A program made the translations under genes and the position numbers. From contig NZ_PDWO01000001.1 in the NCBI RefSeq assembly GCF_010211765.1, positions 1 through 64,000 of the forward strand: a stretch of 64,000 bases of DNA, in the 5' to 3' direction. Shown here in pieces: positions 38,177-46,989 of the stretch. This DNA comes from Pseudoxanthomonas kaohsiungensis (lineage in GTDB: Bacteria; Pseudomonadota; Gammaproteobacteria; Xanthomonadales; Xanthomonadaceae). The notes beneath the pieces are model-generated. The model was not told the origin of the DNA, made no database searches, and saw nothing but the letters and a program-made list of their open reading frames with translations. Each line of letters begins with the position of its first letter. Position 1 is the stretch's first letter.

Positions 38177-39277
38177 TCAGTGCTCCCCGCGCAGGTGCCC
38201 CATCCGCGGGCGGGTGCGGCCCATCGGCAGCTTGAGCTTGCCGATCGCGGCCAGGCGCGCCTCGGCGATGCGGTCGGCGGCGTACTGCGGGCTGATCTTC
38301 TCCTTCTCGGACAGGTCGAAGATCTTCGAGACGTTGTAGTAGATGCTGCGGATCAGCCGCATCGCCCGCTCGCGGTTGTAGCCGTCGATCTCCAGCGACA
38401 CGTTCATCACGCCACCGGCGTTGACCGCGTAGTCCGGCGCATACAGGATCCCGCGCCGGTACAGCTCGTCGCCGATCGCATGGCTGGCCAGCTGGTTGTT
38501 GGCCGAACCGCAGACGATCTTGACCTTCAGCCGTTCCAGGGTCTGCGCATCGATGCTGCCTTCCATCGCGCACGGCGCGAACACGTCGGCCGCCACGTCG
38601 TAGATGTCGCTGCACGACACCGCCTCGGCGCCGTACTCGCTCACCGCGCGCTCCACCAGCTGCGGGTCCAGGTCGGCGACGAACAGCTTGGCGCCGCGCT
38701 CCTTGAGCAGCTTCACCAGTTCCATGCCGATGTGGCCCAGGCCTTGGATCGCGATGCTGGTCTTGCCCACTTCCTCGTGGCCGAACTTGCGCTGCAGCGA
38801 AGCCATCAGCCCCTGCAGGGTGCCGTAGGCGGTGAACGGGGCCGGGTCGCCGGAGCCGCCATGCACCTGGTGCACACCGGTGACGAACTCGGTCTCCAGG
38901 TAGATCTGCTCCATGTCGTTGACGTCGGTGCCGACGTCCTCGGCGGTGATGTAGCGCCCGCCCAGCGCCTCGACCGCGCGGCCGAAGGCGCGGAACAGCA
39001 CCTCGCTCTTGTCGGTCTTCGGGTCGCCCAGGATCACCGCCTTGCCGCCGCCGATGTTCAGCCCGGCCAGCGCGTTCTTGTAGGTCATCGTCCGGCTCAG
39101 GCGCAGCACGTCGCGCACCGCGTCGGCCTCGTTGGCGTAGTGGCGCATGCGCACGCCGCCGACCGCCGGGCCGAGCACGGTGTTGTGCACGCCGATGATC
39201 GCCTTCAGGCCGGCCTCCGGGTTGTTGCAGAAGACGACCTGCTCGTGGCCGGAAGTGGCGAGGGTTTCGAAAAGCAT
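38177..39277 (-). CDS. ldh: Leucine/branched-chain amino acid dehydrogenase
   Basis: NAD-dependent Leu/Val/Phe dehydrogenase of the Glu/Leu/Phe/Val family, oxidatively deaminating branched-chain amino acids to keto acids. The 366-residue product has GPAVGGVRMRHYANEADAV, the catalytic lysine in GLNIGGGKAVILGD, the Rossmann motif IAIQGLGHIGMELVKLL, and SANNQLA and PDYAVNAGGVMNVS. It would supply 4-methyl-2-oxopentanoate to the liu pathway once a branched-chain keto-acid dehydrogenase (not in this window) has acted. ATG 39277 used; an in-frame ATG five codons upstream is an alternative. Confidence 0.93.
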   Translation of the reverse strand: MLFETLATSGHEQVVFCNNPEAGLKAIIGVHNTVLGPAVGGVRMRHYANEADAVRDVLRLSRTMTYKNALAGLNIGGGKAVILGDPKTDKSEVLFRAFGRAVEALGGRYITAEDVGTDVNDMEQIYLETEFVTGVHQVHGGSGDPAPFTAYGTLQGLMASLQRKFGHEEVGKTSIAIQGLGHIGMELVKLLKERGAKLFVADLDPQLVERAVSEYGAEAVSCSDIYDVAADVFAPCAMEGSIDAQTLERLKVKIVCGSANNQLASHAIGDELYRRGILYAPDYAVNAGGVMNVSLEIDGYNRERAMRLIRSIYYNVSKIFDLSEKEKISPQYAADRIAEARLAAIGKLKLPMGRTRPRMGHLRGEH

Positions 39278-39466
39278 CGGAAGGCTCCGCATCGTGTCGC
39301 GTGCGTCGGCGGGCAGGTCGCGACAGTGGCCGTGTGGCTTGGGTGGCTGGACATCGCCCGGCATTACCGGGCCCCAGAAAACAAAAATGCGACGTGGCCA
39401 GGGGGAGGGGCGGTCGTCGCAGGGCGCATTCTAACCCCAGCCTTGTGACGCTGTTCGCCATGGGGG

Positions 39467-39498
39467 CTTGAATGATACGAACGGTCGTGCTATTCAAG
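39467..39498. promoter_or_regulatory. 32-bp inverted repeat, probable TetR operator
   Basis: CTTGAAT and ATTCAAG form the outer arms around an inner ACGAACGGTCGT, the type of short palindrome bound by TetR-family repressors. It ends 5 bp before the TetR start codon at 39504 and lies in the divergent region between leucine dehydrogenase and the tetR-hydrolase pair, so it could control both directions. A -10/-35 pair is not obvious. Confidence 0.7.
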
Positions 39499-39503
39499 CC
39501 GCC

Positions 39504-40148
39504 ATGACCCCGGCCGCCGCCGCTACCGCCAGTACCGCCAAGGGCGCCAGCACCCGCGGGATGCTGCTGGAACGCGCCTGCGGCATGGCCGCCAAGGTCG
39601 GCCTGGAAGGGCTGACGATCGGCGAGCTGGCCAGCGCGGCCGGCATGTCCAAGAGCGGGGTGTTCGCCCATTTCGGCTCGCGCGAGGACCTGGTCCGGCA
39701 GACCCTGGACTGGGCCGCCGGGCAGTTCATCGCCGAGGTGATGACCCCGGCGCTGCGGCTGCCGCGCGGCATGCCGCGGCTGCGCGCGATCGGCAACGCC
39801 TGGCTGGCCTGGATCAGCGAGCATCCGGACGGTTGCGTGTTCCTCGGCGCGGCGATGGAGTACGACGGCCGTCCCGGGCCGATGCGCGACCACGTCGCCA
39901 GCATGCTCGAGTCCTGGCGCGCCGCGCTCGAGCGCGCGGTGGCCCTGGCGGTCGAGGAAGGCCACCTGCGTGCGGGCACCGACCCGGCGCTGGTCGCGTT
40001 CCAGTTCCAGGCACTGATGCAGGGCTACCACCACGCCCGCATGCACCACCCGCAGTCCGCGCGCACGCTGACCGAGCGCGCCATTGCCGACCTGTTCGCG
40101 CGCTACCAGGCCGACGCGCCCGCGCCGGCCGCCTCCCCCCGTCCCTAA
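39504..40148 (+). CDS. TetR family transcriptional regulator
   Basis: A 214-residue repressor with an N-terminal helix-turn-helix (MLLERACGMAAKVGLEGLTI, ELASAAGMSKSGVFAHFGSR) and a C-terminal ligand domain (TetR_C_16-like, WLAWISEHPDGCVFLGAAME). The start at ATG 39504 lies right after the operator-like repeat; TTG 39468 inside that repeat is unlikely. It is followed after 21 bp by an alpha/beta hydrolase, so it probably represses itself and that gene, and perhaps leucine dehydrogenase. Confidence 0.9.
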   Translation: MTPAAAATASTAKGASTRGMLLERACGMAAKVGLEGLTIGELASAAGMSKSGVFAHFGSREDLVRQTLDWAAGQFIAEVMTPALRLPRGMPRLRAIGNAWLAWISEHPDGCVFLGAAMEYDGRPGPMRDHVASMLESWRAALERAVALAVEEGHLRAGTDPALVAFQFQALMQGYHHARMHHPQSARTLTERAIADLFARYQADAPAPAASPRP

Positions 40149-40168
40149 GTCCCGCAGGAGCCCTCGCC

Positions 40169-41107
40169 ATGGCCGCCGTCGCGCCCGTCTCGCCGCCGCA
40201 AAAAAGCACGACCGTTCGCACGCCCGCCGCGCCGCGGCTGCTGCGCGCCGCCTTCGCCATCGGCAGCTGGGTGGTGCCCGAGGCCACCGTGCGCCGCGCC
40301 TCGCGCCTGTTCGGTACGCCGATGGCGTCCTCGCGCAGCCGCGCCCTGGCGGCCGAGGCCGGCGACGCGCGCGTGGGCGAGGTGATGAGCGAAGGCCACG
40401 CCGTCGCCACCTACACCTGGGGCGATCCGGCCACGCAGCCCTACGTGCTGTTCTCGCACGGCTGGTCCAGCTTCGGCCTGCGCTGCCGGCCGTGGATCGC
40501 GCCGCTGCGCGAGGCCGGCTATGCGGTGGTCGCGTTCGACCATCCCGCCCACGGCCGCAACGAAGGCGGGCGGGCGATCCTGCCGTCGTTCGCGGCGGCG
40601 CTGGCCGCGGTCGCGCGCCCGCACGGCGCACCGGCGGCGCTGGTCGCCCATTCGATGGGCGGCGCGGCGGCGCTGCTGGCGCTCAGCGCCGGGCTGCGCG
40701 CCGGCCACGTGGTGCTGGTCGCCCCGGCGGCCGACCTGCGCGCGGCCGGTGGCCGCTTCGGCCGCATGATCGGCCTGGCGCCGCCGCTGGTGGCGCGGAT
40801 GTTCGAGGGCTTCGAGCGCCAGATCGGCCTGCCGGTCGACAGCTTCGCCGCGCAGCACCACGCCCCGCGCATGGCCGCGCCGGCGCTGGTCGTGCACGAC
40901 CTGGAAGACGACGACGTGCCGTGGGAGGAGGGCGAACGCTACGCCCGCCTGTGGCCCGGCGCGCGCCTGCTCAGCACCACCGGCCTGGGCCACCACCGCA
41001 TCGCTGGCGATGCCACGGTGATCGACGCGGCGCTGCGCTTCCTGCGTGGCGAGGCGGTGGGCGAGCGCGTGGTGTCCTCGCCGAACCTGCCGTTCGGGTT
41101 CGAGTGA
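40169..41107 (+). CDS. Alpha/beta hydrolase
   Basis: A 312-residue alpha/beta-hydrolase fold protein: oxyanion motif LFSHGWSSFG, VVAFDHPAHGRNEGG, the nucleophile elbow VAHSMGGAAALLA and a late HRIAGDATVIDAALRFL with the catalytic His in GLGHHR. An SD (GCAGGAG) precedes ATG 40169. It follows the TetR gene by 21 bp and is likely its target. Substrate unknown; the N-terminal ~60 residues upstream of the fold are a helical extension with no clear signal peptide. Confidence 0.85.
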   Translation: MAAVAPVSPPQKSTTVRTPAAPRLLRAAFAIGSWVVPEATVRRASRLFGTPMASSRSRALAAEAGDARVGEVMSEGHAVATYTWGDPATQPYVLFSHGWSSFGLRCRPWIAPLREAGYAVVAFDHPAHGRNEGGRAILPSFAAALAAVARPHGAPAALVAHSMGGAAALLALSAGLRAGHVVLVAPAADLRAAGGRFGRMIGLAPPLVARMFEGFERQIGLPVDSFAAQHHAPRMAAPALVVHDLEDDDVPWEEGERYARLWPGARLLSTTGLGHHRIAGDATVIDAALRFLRGEAVGERVVSSPNLPFGFE

Positions 41108-41340
41108 GGGTGCCGGGCAGGGCGGATAGGGCGGTGGCGGCCGCATGCGCAGGCGGGGTGAAGATGCCGGCGCGAGCACATGGGCACCCCGCCGGAGCGA
41201 TCCGGCGTCGCCGCGTGCGTGGGTAAGGGAAGGAGATCAGCGCGGAGCGGCATTGATGGACGAGCGAGCGTGGGGGACCAGACAGCGGGCGGATCCACGA
41301 GCGCCAGGCGCCCGGGTCTGCAGCGCCGCCTGTCGCCGCG

Positions 41341-41690
41341 CCGCCGGCAAGCCCGCCCCCTCGATGGGCGGTCTCCCCAGGGCGCCCGATGGCCGGGCGG
41401 GGCGGGCTTGCCGGCGGCGTGGCCGTCGCTCTTATGGGCTCCGATTGGCCGGCGACCCAATGGAGCCAAGCTACGCTCCCCTGTAGGAGCCGATTCATCG
41501 GCGACCCGGCGCCGTCGGCACCGCGACACCCGCCCATCCCCGCCGTCGATGCCTGTCGCCGGTGCGTGCCCCCGATGCGTGCCCCCGTAGAGCCGGGCTT
41601 GCCCGGCTGAACCGCCCGCCGCGCACCAGCCGGGCAAGCCCGGCTCTACGAGACGGCACCAGCCGGGCAAGCCCGGCTCTACGAGGCGCC
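41341..41690. repeat. Cluster of REP palindromes in a 690-bp gene-free gap
   Basis: Between the hydrolase (41107) and icmF (41799) no gene is visible. The gap holds a hairpin with 19-bp perfect arms (41341-41359 and 41399-41417, core GCCGGCAAGCCCGCC), a half copy of the family-B repeat (GTAGGAGCCGATTCATCGGC at 41483), and three family-A copies between about 41588 and 41690, one forward and two inverted. Confidence 0.75.
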
Positions 41691-41798
41691 GCCGGTCACG
41701 CGCCGGCGCTTCGACCAAAGTCACGCTGCAGCGCACCCATACGTTTCGCGTGCAAGCACTAGAATCGGGCCCAAGTCCTTGATTCCAGCAGCGCACGC

Positions 41799-44700
41799 AT
41801 GAGCACGCCCGCCAGCCAGATCCCTCAGCCGCATCCCGACGCCACCCCGTTGCGCTTCGTCACCGCCGCCAGCCTGTTCGACGGCCACGACGCGGCGATC
41901 AACATCATGCGCCGGCTGATCCAGGCCCAGGGCGCCGAGGTCATCCACCTGGGCCACAACCGCAGCGTCGAGGACGTCGTGCGCGCCGCGCTGCAGGAAG
42001 ACGCCGACGCGATCGCGCTGTCCAGCTACCAGGGCGGCCACGTCGAGTACTTCAAGTACATGGTCGACATGCTCAAGGAGCACGGTGCCAGCCACATCCG
42101 CGTGTTCGGCGGCGGCGGCGGCACGATCACGCCGGAGGAGATCCGCGAGCTCGAAGCCTACGGCGTCGAACGCATCTACCACCCCAACGACGGCATGAAG
42201 ATGGGGCTGGTGGAGATGATCGAGGACGTCGTCGCCCGCGCCAGCGCCGCGCGCGAATCACGCGCCGCGCGCGTGGCGCTGACTGTAGGAGCCCATCTCA
42301 TGGGCGGCACGGGCAATGAAACCGCGAAGGCGTCGGGGGAGTCGTCCGCGCTGGCGAACGCCGGGGAATCCGGCGGTGTCGGGTCGCCCATGAGATGGGC
42401 TCCTACCGTGGATGAAATCACCATCGGCCGCGCGCTCAGCGCGATCGAGGACGGCGAACACACCGACGCCGACCTGGCCAAGCTGCGCAAGCACTGGCAG
42501 CTCGCCGCCGGCCGCACCCCGGTCATCGGCATCACCGGCACCGGCGGCGCCGGCAAGTCCTCGGTCACCGACGAACTGCTCAACCGCTTCCTCTCCAGCT
42601 TCCCGGCCATGCGGATTGCCGTGGTCTCGGTCGACCCGACCCGCCGCCGCAGCGGTGGCGCGCTGCTGGGCGACCGCATCCGCATGAACTCCTTGAGGTC
42701 CCATCGCGTCTACATGCGCTCGATGGCCACCCGCCGGCAGAACGTGGCCACCAACGCGGTGCTCAAGGACTGCGTGGCCTACCTCAAGTCGCTGGACTTC
42801 GACCTGGTGATCGTGGAGACCGCCGGCATCGGCCAGTCGGACTCGGAGATCGTCGACCTGGTCGACTTCCCGATGTACGTGATGACCTCCGACTACGGCG
42901 CGGCCAGCCAGCTCGAGAAGATCGACATGCTCGACTACGCCGAGCTGATCGTGCTCAACAAGTACGACCGCCGCGGCGCCGAAGACGCGTTGCGCGACGT
43001 GCGCAAGCAGTGGAAGCGCAACCGCGTGGCCTTCAACGTCAAGGACGAGGACATCCCGGTCTACCCGACCATCGCCAGCCAGTTCAACGACCCCGGCATC
43101 AGCTGGATGTTCGCCAACCTGTGCCGGCTGCTGCGGCAGAAGCTCGGCCTGTCCAACCGCGACGCCCCCCCTGTAGGAGCCCATCTCATGGGCGACACGG
43201 GCAATGGAGCGACGAAGCCGTCGGATACCCATGCCACGCCGCAGAACGCGGGCCAGGATGCGTCCGTCGGGTCGCCCATGAGATGGGCTCCTACGACGGC
43301 GGGGCGCTGCGACTTCCAGCCGCAGATCGACACCACGCTCAAGGAGCCGCGCGCCACCGTGCTGATCCCCGGCGCGCGCGTGCGCTACCTGGCCGAGATC
43401 GCCGAGCAAGGCCGGGCGATCAACCGCCGCATCGAGATGGAAGCGGAGACCGCCAGCCGCGCGCAGTCGTATTGGGAGTCGCTGCGCGACCTGGGCGACG
43501 AGCGCCTGCCCGAACCGCTGGGCCTGTATCCGGCCGATGCCTTGCTGCCAGCGAACCAGGGCAGCGGGGCAAGCCCCGCTCTACGCGGCGGCGCCTTGGC
43601 CGCCGATGCCGGCCCCGACCATGGGGGATCCCCTGTAGGAGCCCATCTCATGGGCGACACGGGCAATGGAACGGCGAAGGCGTCGGATGTGCCGGCTACG
43701 CTGGCGAACGCGGGGCAGGGCGAGGCCGTCGGGTCGCCCATGAGATGGGCTCCTACAGAACAGGACGCGCCGGACCGCTCGTTGCTCACCCTGCGCCAGC
43801 GCTACAACGACGCCGTGCAGTCGCTGTCCAGCGAATCCCTGCGCAACCTGCGCGAGTGGCCGCAGCGCCTGAAGTCCATCACCGACGAGTTCACCGAATA
43901 CCAGGTCCGCAACAAGGCCATCCGCGTCGAGAACTACCGCGAGTCGCTCAGCCACCAGAAGGTCCCCAAGATCGCCGCCCCCACCTACAAGTCCTGGGGC
44001 GAGCTGCTGACCTTCCTCGGCAAGGAGAACCTGCCGGGCAGCTACCCCTACACCGGCGGCGTCTACCCGTACCGCCGCACCGGCGAAGACCCGATCCGCA
44101 TGTTCGCCGGCGAGGGCACGCCCGAGCGCACCAACCGCCGCTTCCACTACCTGTCCGCCGGCCAGCCGGCCGCGCGCCTGTCCACCGCGTTCGACTCGGT
44201 CACCCTGTACGGCGAAGACCCGGCAAAGCGCCCGGACATCTACGGCAAGATCGGCAACTCCGGGGTCAACATCCCCACGCTGGACGACATGAAGAAGCTG
44301 TACTCCGGCTTCGACCTGTGCGCGCCGACCACCAGCGTGTCGATGACCATCAACGGCCCGGCGCCGATCATCCTGGCGATGTTCATGAACACCGCCATCG
44401 ACCAGCAGGTGGAGAAGTACCTCAAGGCCGACCCGCAGCGCTGGGCCGATGCGCAGAGGAAGATCGACGCGTTCTTCGAAGGCCGCGACGGGTCCAATAG
44501 AAGCCGGCCGCGCTACCACGGCGACCTGCCGCCCGGTAACGACGGCCTGGGCCTGGGCCTGCTCGGCGTCACCGGCGAGCAGCTGCTCGATGCCGACACC
44601 TATGCGGCGATCAAGGCCGAGACGCTCAAGACCGTGCGCGGCACCGTGCAGGCCGACATCCTCAAGGAAGACCAAGCCCAGAACACCTGCATCTTCAGCA

Positions 44701-45818
44701 CCGAGTTCGCCCTGCGGATGATGGGCGACATCCAGCAGTACTTCGTCGACCACCAGGTCCGCAATTTCTACTCGGTGTCCATCTCCGGCTACCACATCGC
44801 CGAGGCCGGGGCGAACCCGATCAGCCAGCTCGCCTTCACCCTGTCCAACGGCTTCACCATCGTCGAGTACTACCTGGCCCGCGGCATGCACATCGACGAC
44901 TTCGCGCCCAACCTGAGCTTCTTCTTCAGCAACGGCATGGACCCGGAGTACACCGTCATCGGCCGCGTCGCCCGCCGCATCTGGGCCCGCGCCATGCGCG
45001 AGCGCTACCAGGGCAACGAGCGCAGCCAGATGATGAAGTACCACATCCAGACCAGCGGCCGCTCACTGCACGCGCAGGAGATCCAGTTCAACGACATCCG
45101 CACCACGCTGCAGGCCCTGTACGCGCTGTTCGACAACTGCAACAGCCTGCACACCAACGCCTACGACGAAGCCATCACCACGCCCACCGAAGAGAGCGTG
45201 CGCCGCGCGGTGGCCATCCAGATGATCATCAACAAGGAGCTGGGGCTGAACTTCTGCGAGAACCCCTGGCAGGGCAGCTTCGCCGTGGAGTACCTGACCG
45301 ACCTGGTCGAAGAAGCCGTCTACAAGGAGTTCGAGGCCATCAGCGAACGCGGCGGCGTGCTCGGCGCCATGGACACCATGTACCAGCGCGGCAAGATCCA
45401 GGAAGAGTCCCTCTATTACGAACACAGGAAGCACGACGGCTCGCTGCCCCTGGTGGGCGTCAACACCTTCCTGCCCAAGGGACACGCCGGCGAAGTCGCC
45501 ACCGAGATCGAGCTGATCCGCTCCACCGAGGGCGAGAAGGCCCAGCAGATCGCGAACGTCGCCGGCTGGCAGGCCAACCGCAACCGCCTGGCCCCGGAAG
45601 GGGAGACCGCCACCGGCCATATCGCCGGGGCCGAGGAGTCAGGCAGCGGCCTGGCCGAGGCCGTTCACGACGGCCACGGCCTGGCGTATCTTCAGGACAC
45701 GGCGCGCAGGCGGGGGAACGTCTTCGCGGCGCTGGTGGAAGCGGTCAAGACCCACAGCCTCGGTCAGATCAGCCATGCGCTGTATGACGTGGGCGGGGAG
45801 TACCGAAGGAATATGTAA
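41799..45818 (+). CDS. icmF: Fused B12-dependent acyl-CoA mutase (isobutyryl-CoA mutase, IcmF) with in-frame repeat insertions
   Basis: IcmF joins the small and large mutase subunits and the MeaI chaperone GTPase in one chain, interconverting isobutyryl- and n-butyryl-CoA (or related pairs) with adenosylcobalamin. The 1339-residue product has a B12 domain ([15 protein letters not shown], ~20-160), MeaI with Walker [13 protein letters not shown] (~245), and a C-terminal mutase TIM barrel ([19 protein letters not shown] to the end). It is about 240 residues longer than characterised IcmF proteins (near 1,090). Three 41-residue segments (residues 163-203, 459-499, 613-653; VGAHLMG ... GSPMRWAPT) and a short REP-encoded [10 protein letters not shown] near 588 are repeat-derived. 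They fall in linkers between domains, so the enzyme may still work. Confidence 0.92.
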   Translation: MSTPASQIPQPHPDATPLRFVTAASLFDGHDAAINIMRRLIQAQGAEVIHLGHNRSVEDVVRAALQEDADAIALSSYQGGHVEYFKYMVDMLKEHGASHIRVFGGGGGTITPEEIRELEAYGVERIYHPNDGMKMGLVEMIEDVVARASAARESRAARVALTVGAHLMGGTGNETAKASGESSALANAGESGGVGSPMRWAPTVDEITIGRALSAIEDGEHTDADLAKLRKHWQLAAGRTPVIGITGTGGAGKSSVTDELLNRFLSSFPAMRIAVVSVDPTRRRSGGALLGDRIRMNSLRSHRVYMRSMATRRQNVATNAVLKDCVAYLKSLDFDLVIVETAGIGQSDSEIVDLVDFPMYVMTSDYGAASQLEKIDMLDYAELIVLNKYDRRGAEDALRDVRKQWKRNRVAFNVKDEDIPVYPTIASQFNDPGISWMFANLCRLLRQKLGLSNRDAPPVGAHLMGDTGNGATKPSDTHATPQNAGQDASVGSPMRWAPTTAGRCDFQPQIDTTLKEPRATVLIPGARVRYLAEIAEQGRAINRRIEMEAETASRAQSYWESLRDLGDERLPEPLGLYPADALLPANQGSGASPALRGGALAADAGPDHGGSPVGAHLMGDTGNGTAKASDVPATLANAGQGEAVGSPMRWAPTEQDAPDRSLLTLRQRYNDAVQSLSSESLRNLREWPQRLKSITDEFTEYQVRNKAIRVENYRESLSHQKVPKIAAPTYKSWGELLTFLGKENLPGSYPYTGGVYPYRRTGEDPIRMFAGEGTPERTNRRFHYLSAGQPAARLSTAFDSVTLYGEDPAKRPDIYGKIGNSGVNIPTLDDMKKLYSGFDLCAPTTSVSMTINGPAPIILAMFMNTAIDQQVEKYLKADPQRWADAQRKIDAFFEGRDGSNRSRPRYHGDLPPGNDGLGLGLLGVTGEQLLDADTYAAIKAETLKTVRGTVQADILKEDQAQNTCIFSTEFALRMMGDIQQYFVDHQVRNFYSVSISGYHIAEAGANPISQLAFTLSNGFTIVEYYLARGMHIDDFAPNLSFFFSNGMDPEYTVIGRVARRIWARAMRERYQGNERSQMMKYHIQTSGRSLHAQEIQFNDIRTTLQALYALFDNCNSLHTNAYDEAITTPTEESVRRAVAIQMIINKELGLNFCENPWQGSFAVEYLTDLVEEAVYKEFEAISERGGVLGAMDTMYQRGKIQEESLYYEHRKHDGSLPLVGVNTFLPKGHAGEVATEIELIRSTEGEKAQQIANVAGWQANRNRLAPEGETATGHIAGAEESGSGLAEAVHDGHGLAYLQDTARRRGNVFAALVEAVKTHSLGQISHALYDVGGEYRRNM
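42285..42406 (+). repeat. In-frame palindromic element 1 in icmF
   Basis: A 122-bp element with perfect 22-bp inverted arms (GTAGGAGCCCATCTCATGGG plus CG; 42285-42306 and 42385-42406), read in frame as 41 codons, between the B12 and GTPase domains. Its arm sequence is the same as in copies 2 and 3 and closely matches the intergenic repeats at 37.9 kb. Confidence 0.95.
43173..43294 (+). repeat. In-frame palindromic element 2 in icmF
   Basis: Second 122-bp copy with the same perfect 22-bp arms (43173-43194 and 43273-43294), again with GTA as the first codon. It lies in the linker between the MeaI GTPase part and the following [10 protein letters not shown] helix region. Confidence 0.95.
43561..43585 (+). 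repeat. In-frame REP palindrome in icmF
   Basis: A copy of the family-A REP (GGGGCAAGCCCCGCTCTACG) inside the reading frame, translated as SGASPALRG. The same sequence occurs in intergenic regions at 6.27, 36.2 and 62.2 kb. It lies 50 bp upstream of element 3, so this linker has been hit at least twice. Confidence 0.85.
43635..43756 (+). repeat. In-frame palindromic element 3 in icmF
   Basis: Third 122-bp copy, same orientation, same frame, perfect 22-bp arms (43635-43656 and 43735-43756). The interior is similar to copies 1 and 2 but diverged (several substitutions, no indels), which suggests that the insertions are old and length has been kept by selection on the frame. Confidence 0.95.
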
Positions 45819-45858
45819 AGCAATCGAGCTGCCATAGGGCATCTATGCGGGGGGGGGT

Positions 45859-46989
45859 ATGGAGCACGATCCGAATCGATTCTTGAGCGCTCTAGCCGCA
45901 AAGCTAGCGACTAGAAGTAGGCATGTTTGTTTTCTGCTCGGTGCGGGGGTCTCTCGAGCATGCAATCTTCCTGACCTCAAGGGGTTGGAAGCGGAGGTGC
46001 TTGCTGGCTTGTCTATAGATGAGCGGAATAAGTTCTCGCCACTTATCGAAGCTCATGGTCTCGAGAACGCGCTGAGTCGACTTCGTGCAATGTCGGGATT
46101 GCTTAAAGTTGGGCAGATTCTCGATGGCTTGACTAAAGACGATGCCGATAAACTAGATAGAAGCGTTTGCCTTCAAATAGTGAAGGGAGTTGATGTTGGC
46201 GGCGCTGACCTGCTGCCTGTGCGAAGGTTCGCAGCGTGGGTAAAGCGAGCGCAGTACGAGTCAGCTGTTGAGGTATTTACGACCAATTACGATCTTCTCC
46301 TCGAGACCGCTTTCGATACGGAGTCCGTTCTTTACTTCGATGGATTCTCGGGAGTGCTCCGAGCGCCATTTCGGATAGAGCTTGTCGATCCTGGCCAAGT
46401 GCAGGTGCGTGAAGAAATACCTAGCCTCTTTACGAGGCTCTGGAAGTTGCACGGTTCTGTTAACTGGGCATGGGATGGTGTCAACGTTCGTCGTTTGGGG
46501 GCTGCCGCTGAGCATAAGGATGTAGCGGCCATCTACCCTTCGCAGGCTAAATACGATCAATCGCGGCGCTATCCTTTCGTGGTTCTGCAAGATCGATTCA
46601 GGCGTGCATTGAATGTCCCTGAGACCATTACAGTCATAAGTGGTTATGCTTTTGGCGATCAGCATCTAAACGAGATTATTTTTGATGCTGCCGCACGCCG
46701 GGAGCGATCCGAAATCATTGTCTTCTCCTACGATCCGATACAAGACGACTTAGCTCAGCGCGCATCGATAACGCCGAATCTTCAGGTAATTCATTCAAGT
46801 GAGGCCATCATTGGTGGAGTGAGGGCGCCTTGGGCTAAAACAGAGGCTGAGTGTGCTTACTGGAAAGCCGACAAGTTGGTAATCGCTGACTTCGCCCAGC
46901 TTGGTGATTTCCTCGCGAGGGTGCATGCGGGAAGTTCTGCGCAGGATCCCAGCCTAACTGAGCTGCTGGGCGGAGGAGTGGAGCAATGA
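45859..46989 (+). CDS. SIR2-domain NADase-like defence protein (SIR2 of a SIR2-HerA pair)
   Basis: The 376-residue protein has an N-terminal SIR2 fold: NAD-binding FLLGAGVSRACNLP (residues 25-38), the catalytic TTNYD (N143) and KLHGSVNW (H198), and a late VISGYAFGDQHLNEIIFDAA. In characterised SIR2-HerA antiphage systems the SIR2 partner cleaves NAD+ and forms a large complex with the HerA ATPase. Its TGA overlaps the herA ATG. A run of nine G (45849-45857) occupies the SD region directly before the ATG. Codon use is visibly more AT-rich than in icmF, 40 bp upstream, indicating acquired DNA. Confidence 0.88.
   Translation: MEHDPNRFLSALAAKLATRSRHVCFLLGAGVSRACNLPDLKGLEAEVLAGLSIDERNKFSPLIEAHGLENALSRLRAMSGLLKVGQILDGLTKDDADKLDRSVCLQIVKGVDVGGADLLPVRRFAAWVKRAQYESAVEVFTTNYDLLLETAFDTESVLYFDGFSGVLRAPFRIELVDPGQVQVREEIPSLFTRLWKLHGSVNWAWDGVNVRRLGAAAEHKDVAAIYPSQAKYDQSRRYPFVVLQDRFRRALNVPETITVISGYAFGDQHLNEIIFDAAARRERSEIIVFSYDPIQDDLAQRASITPNLQVIHSSEAIIGGVRAPWAKTEAECAYWKADKLVIADFAQLGDFLARVHAGSSAQDPSLTELLGGGVEQ

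Noticed and set aside
41145-41590. Open frames in the 690-bp gap before icmF
   Set aside because: They are translations of REP and family-B repeats (ASPALRG-like and RRVADES-like strings) with no SD and no conserved pattern.
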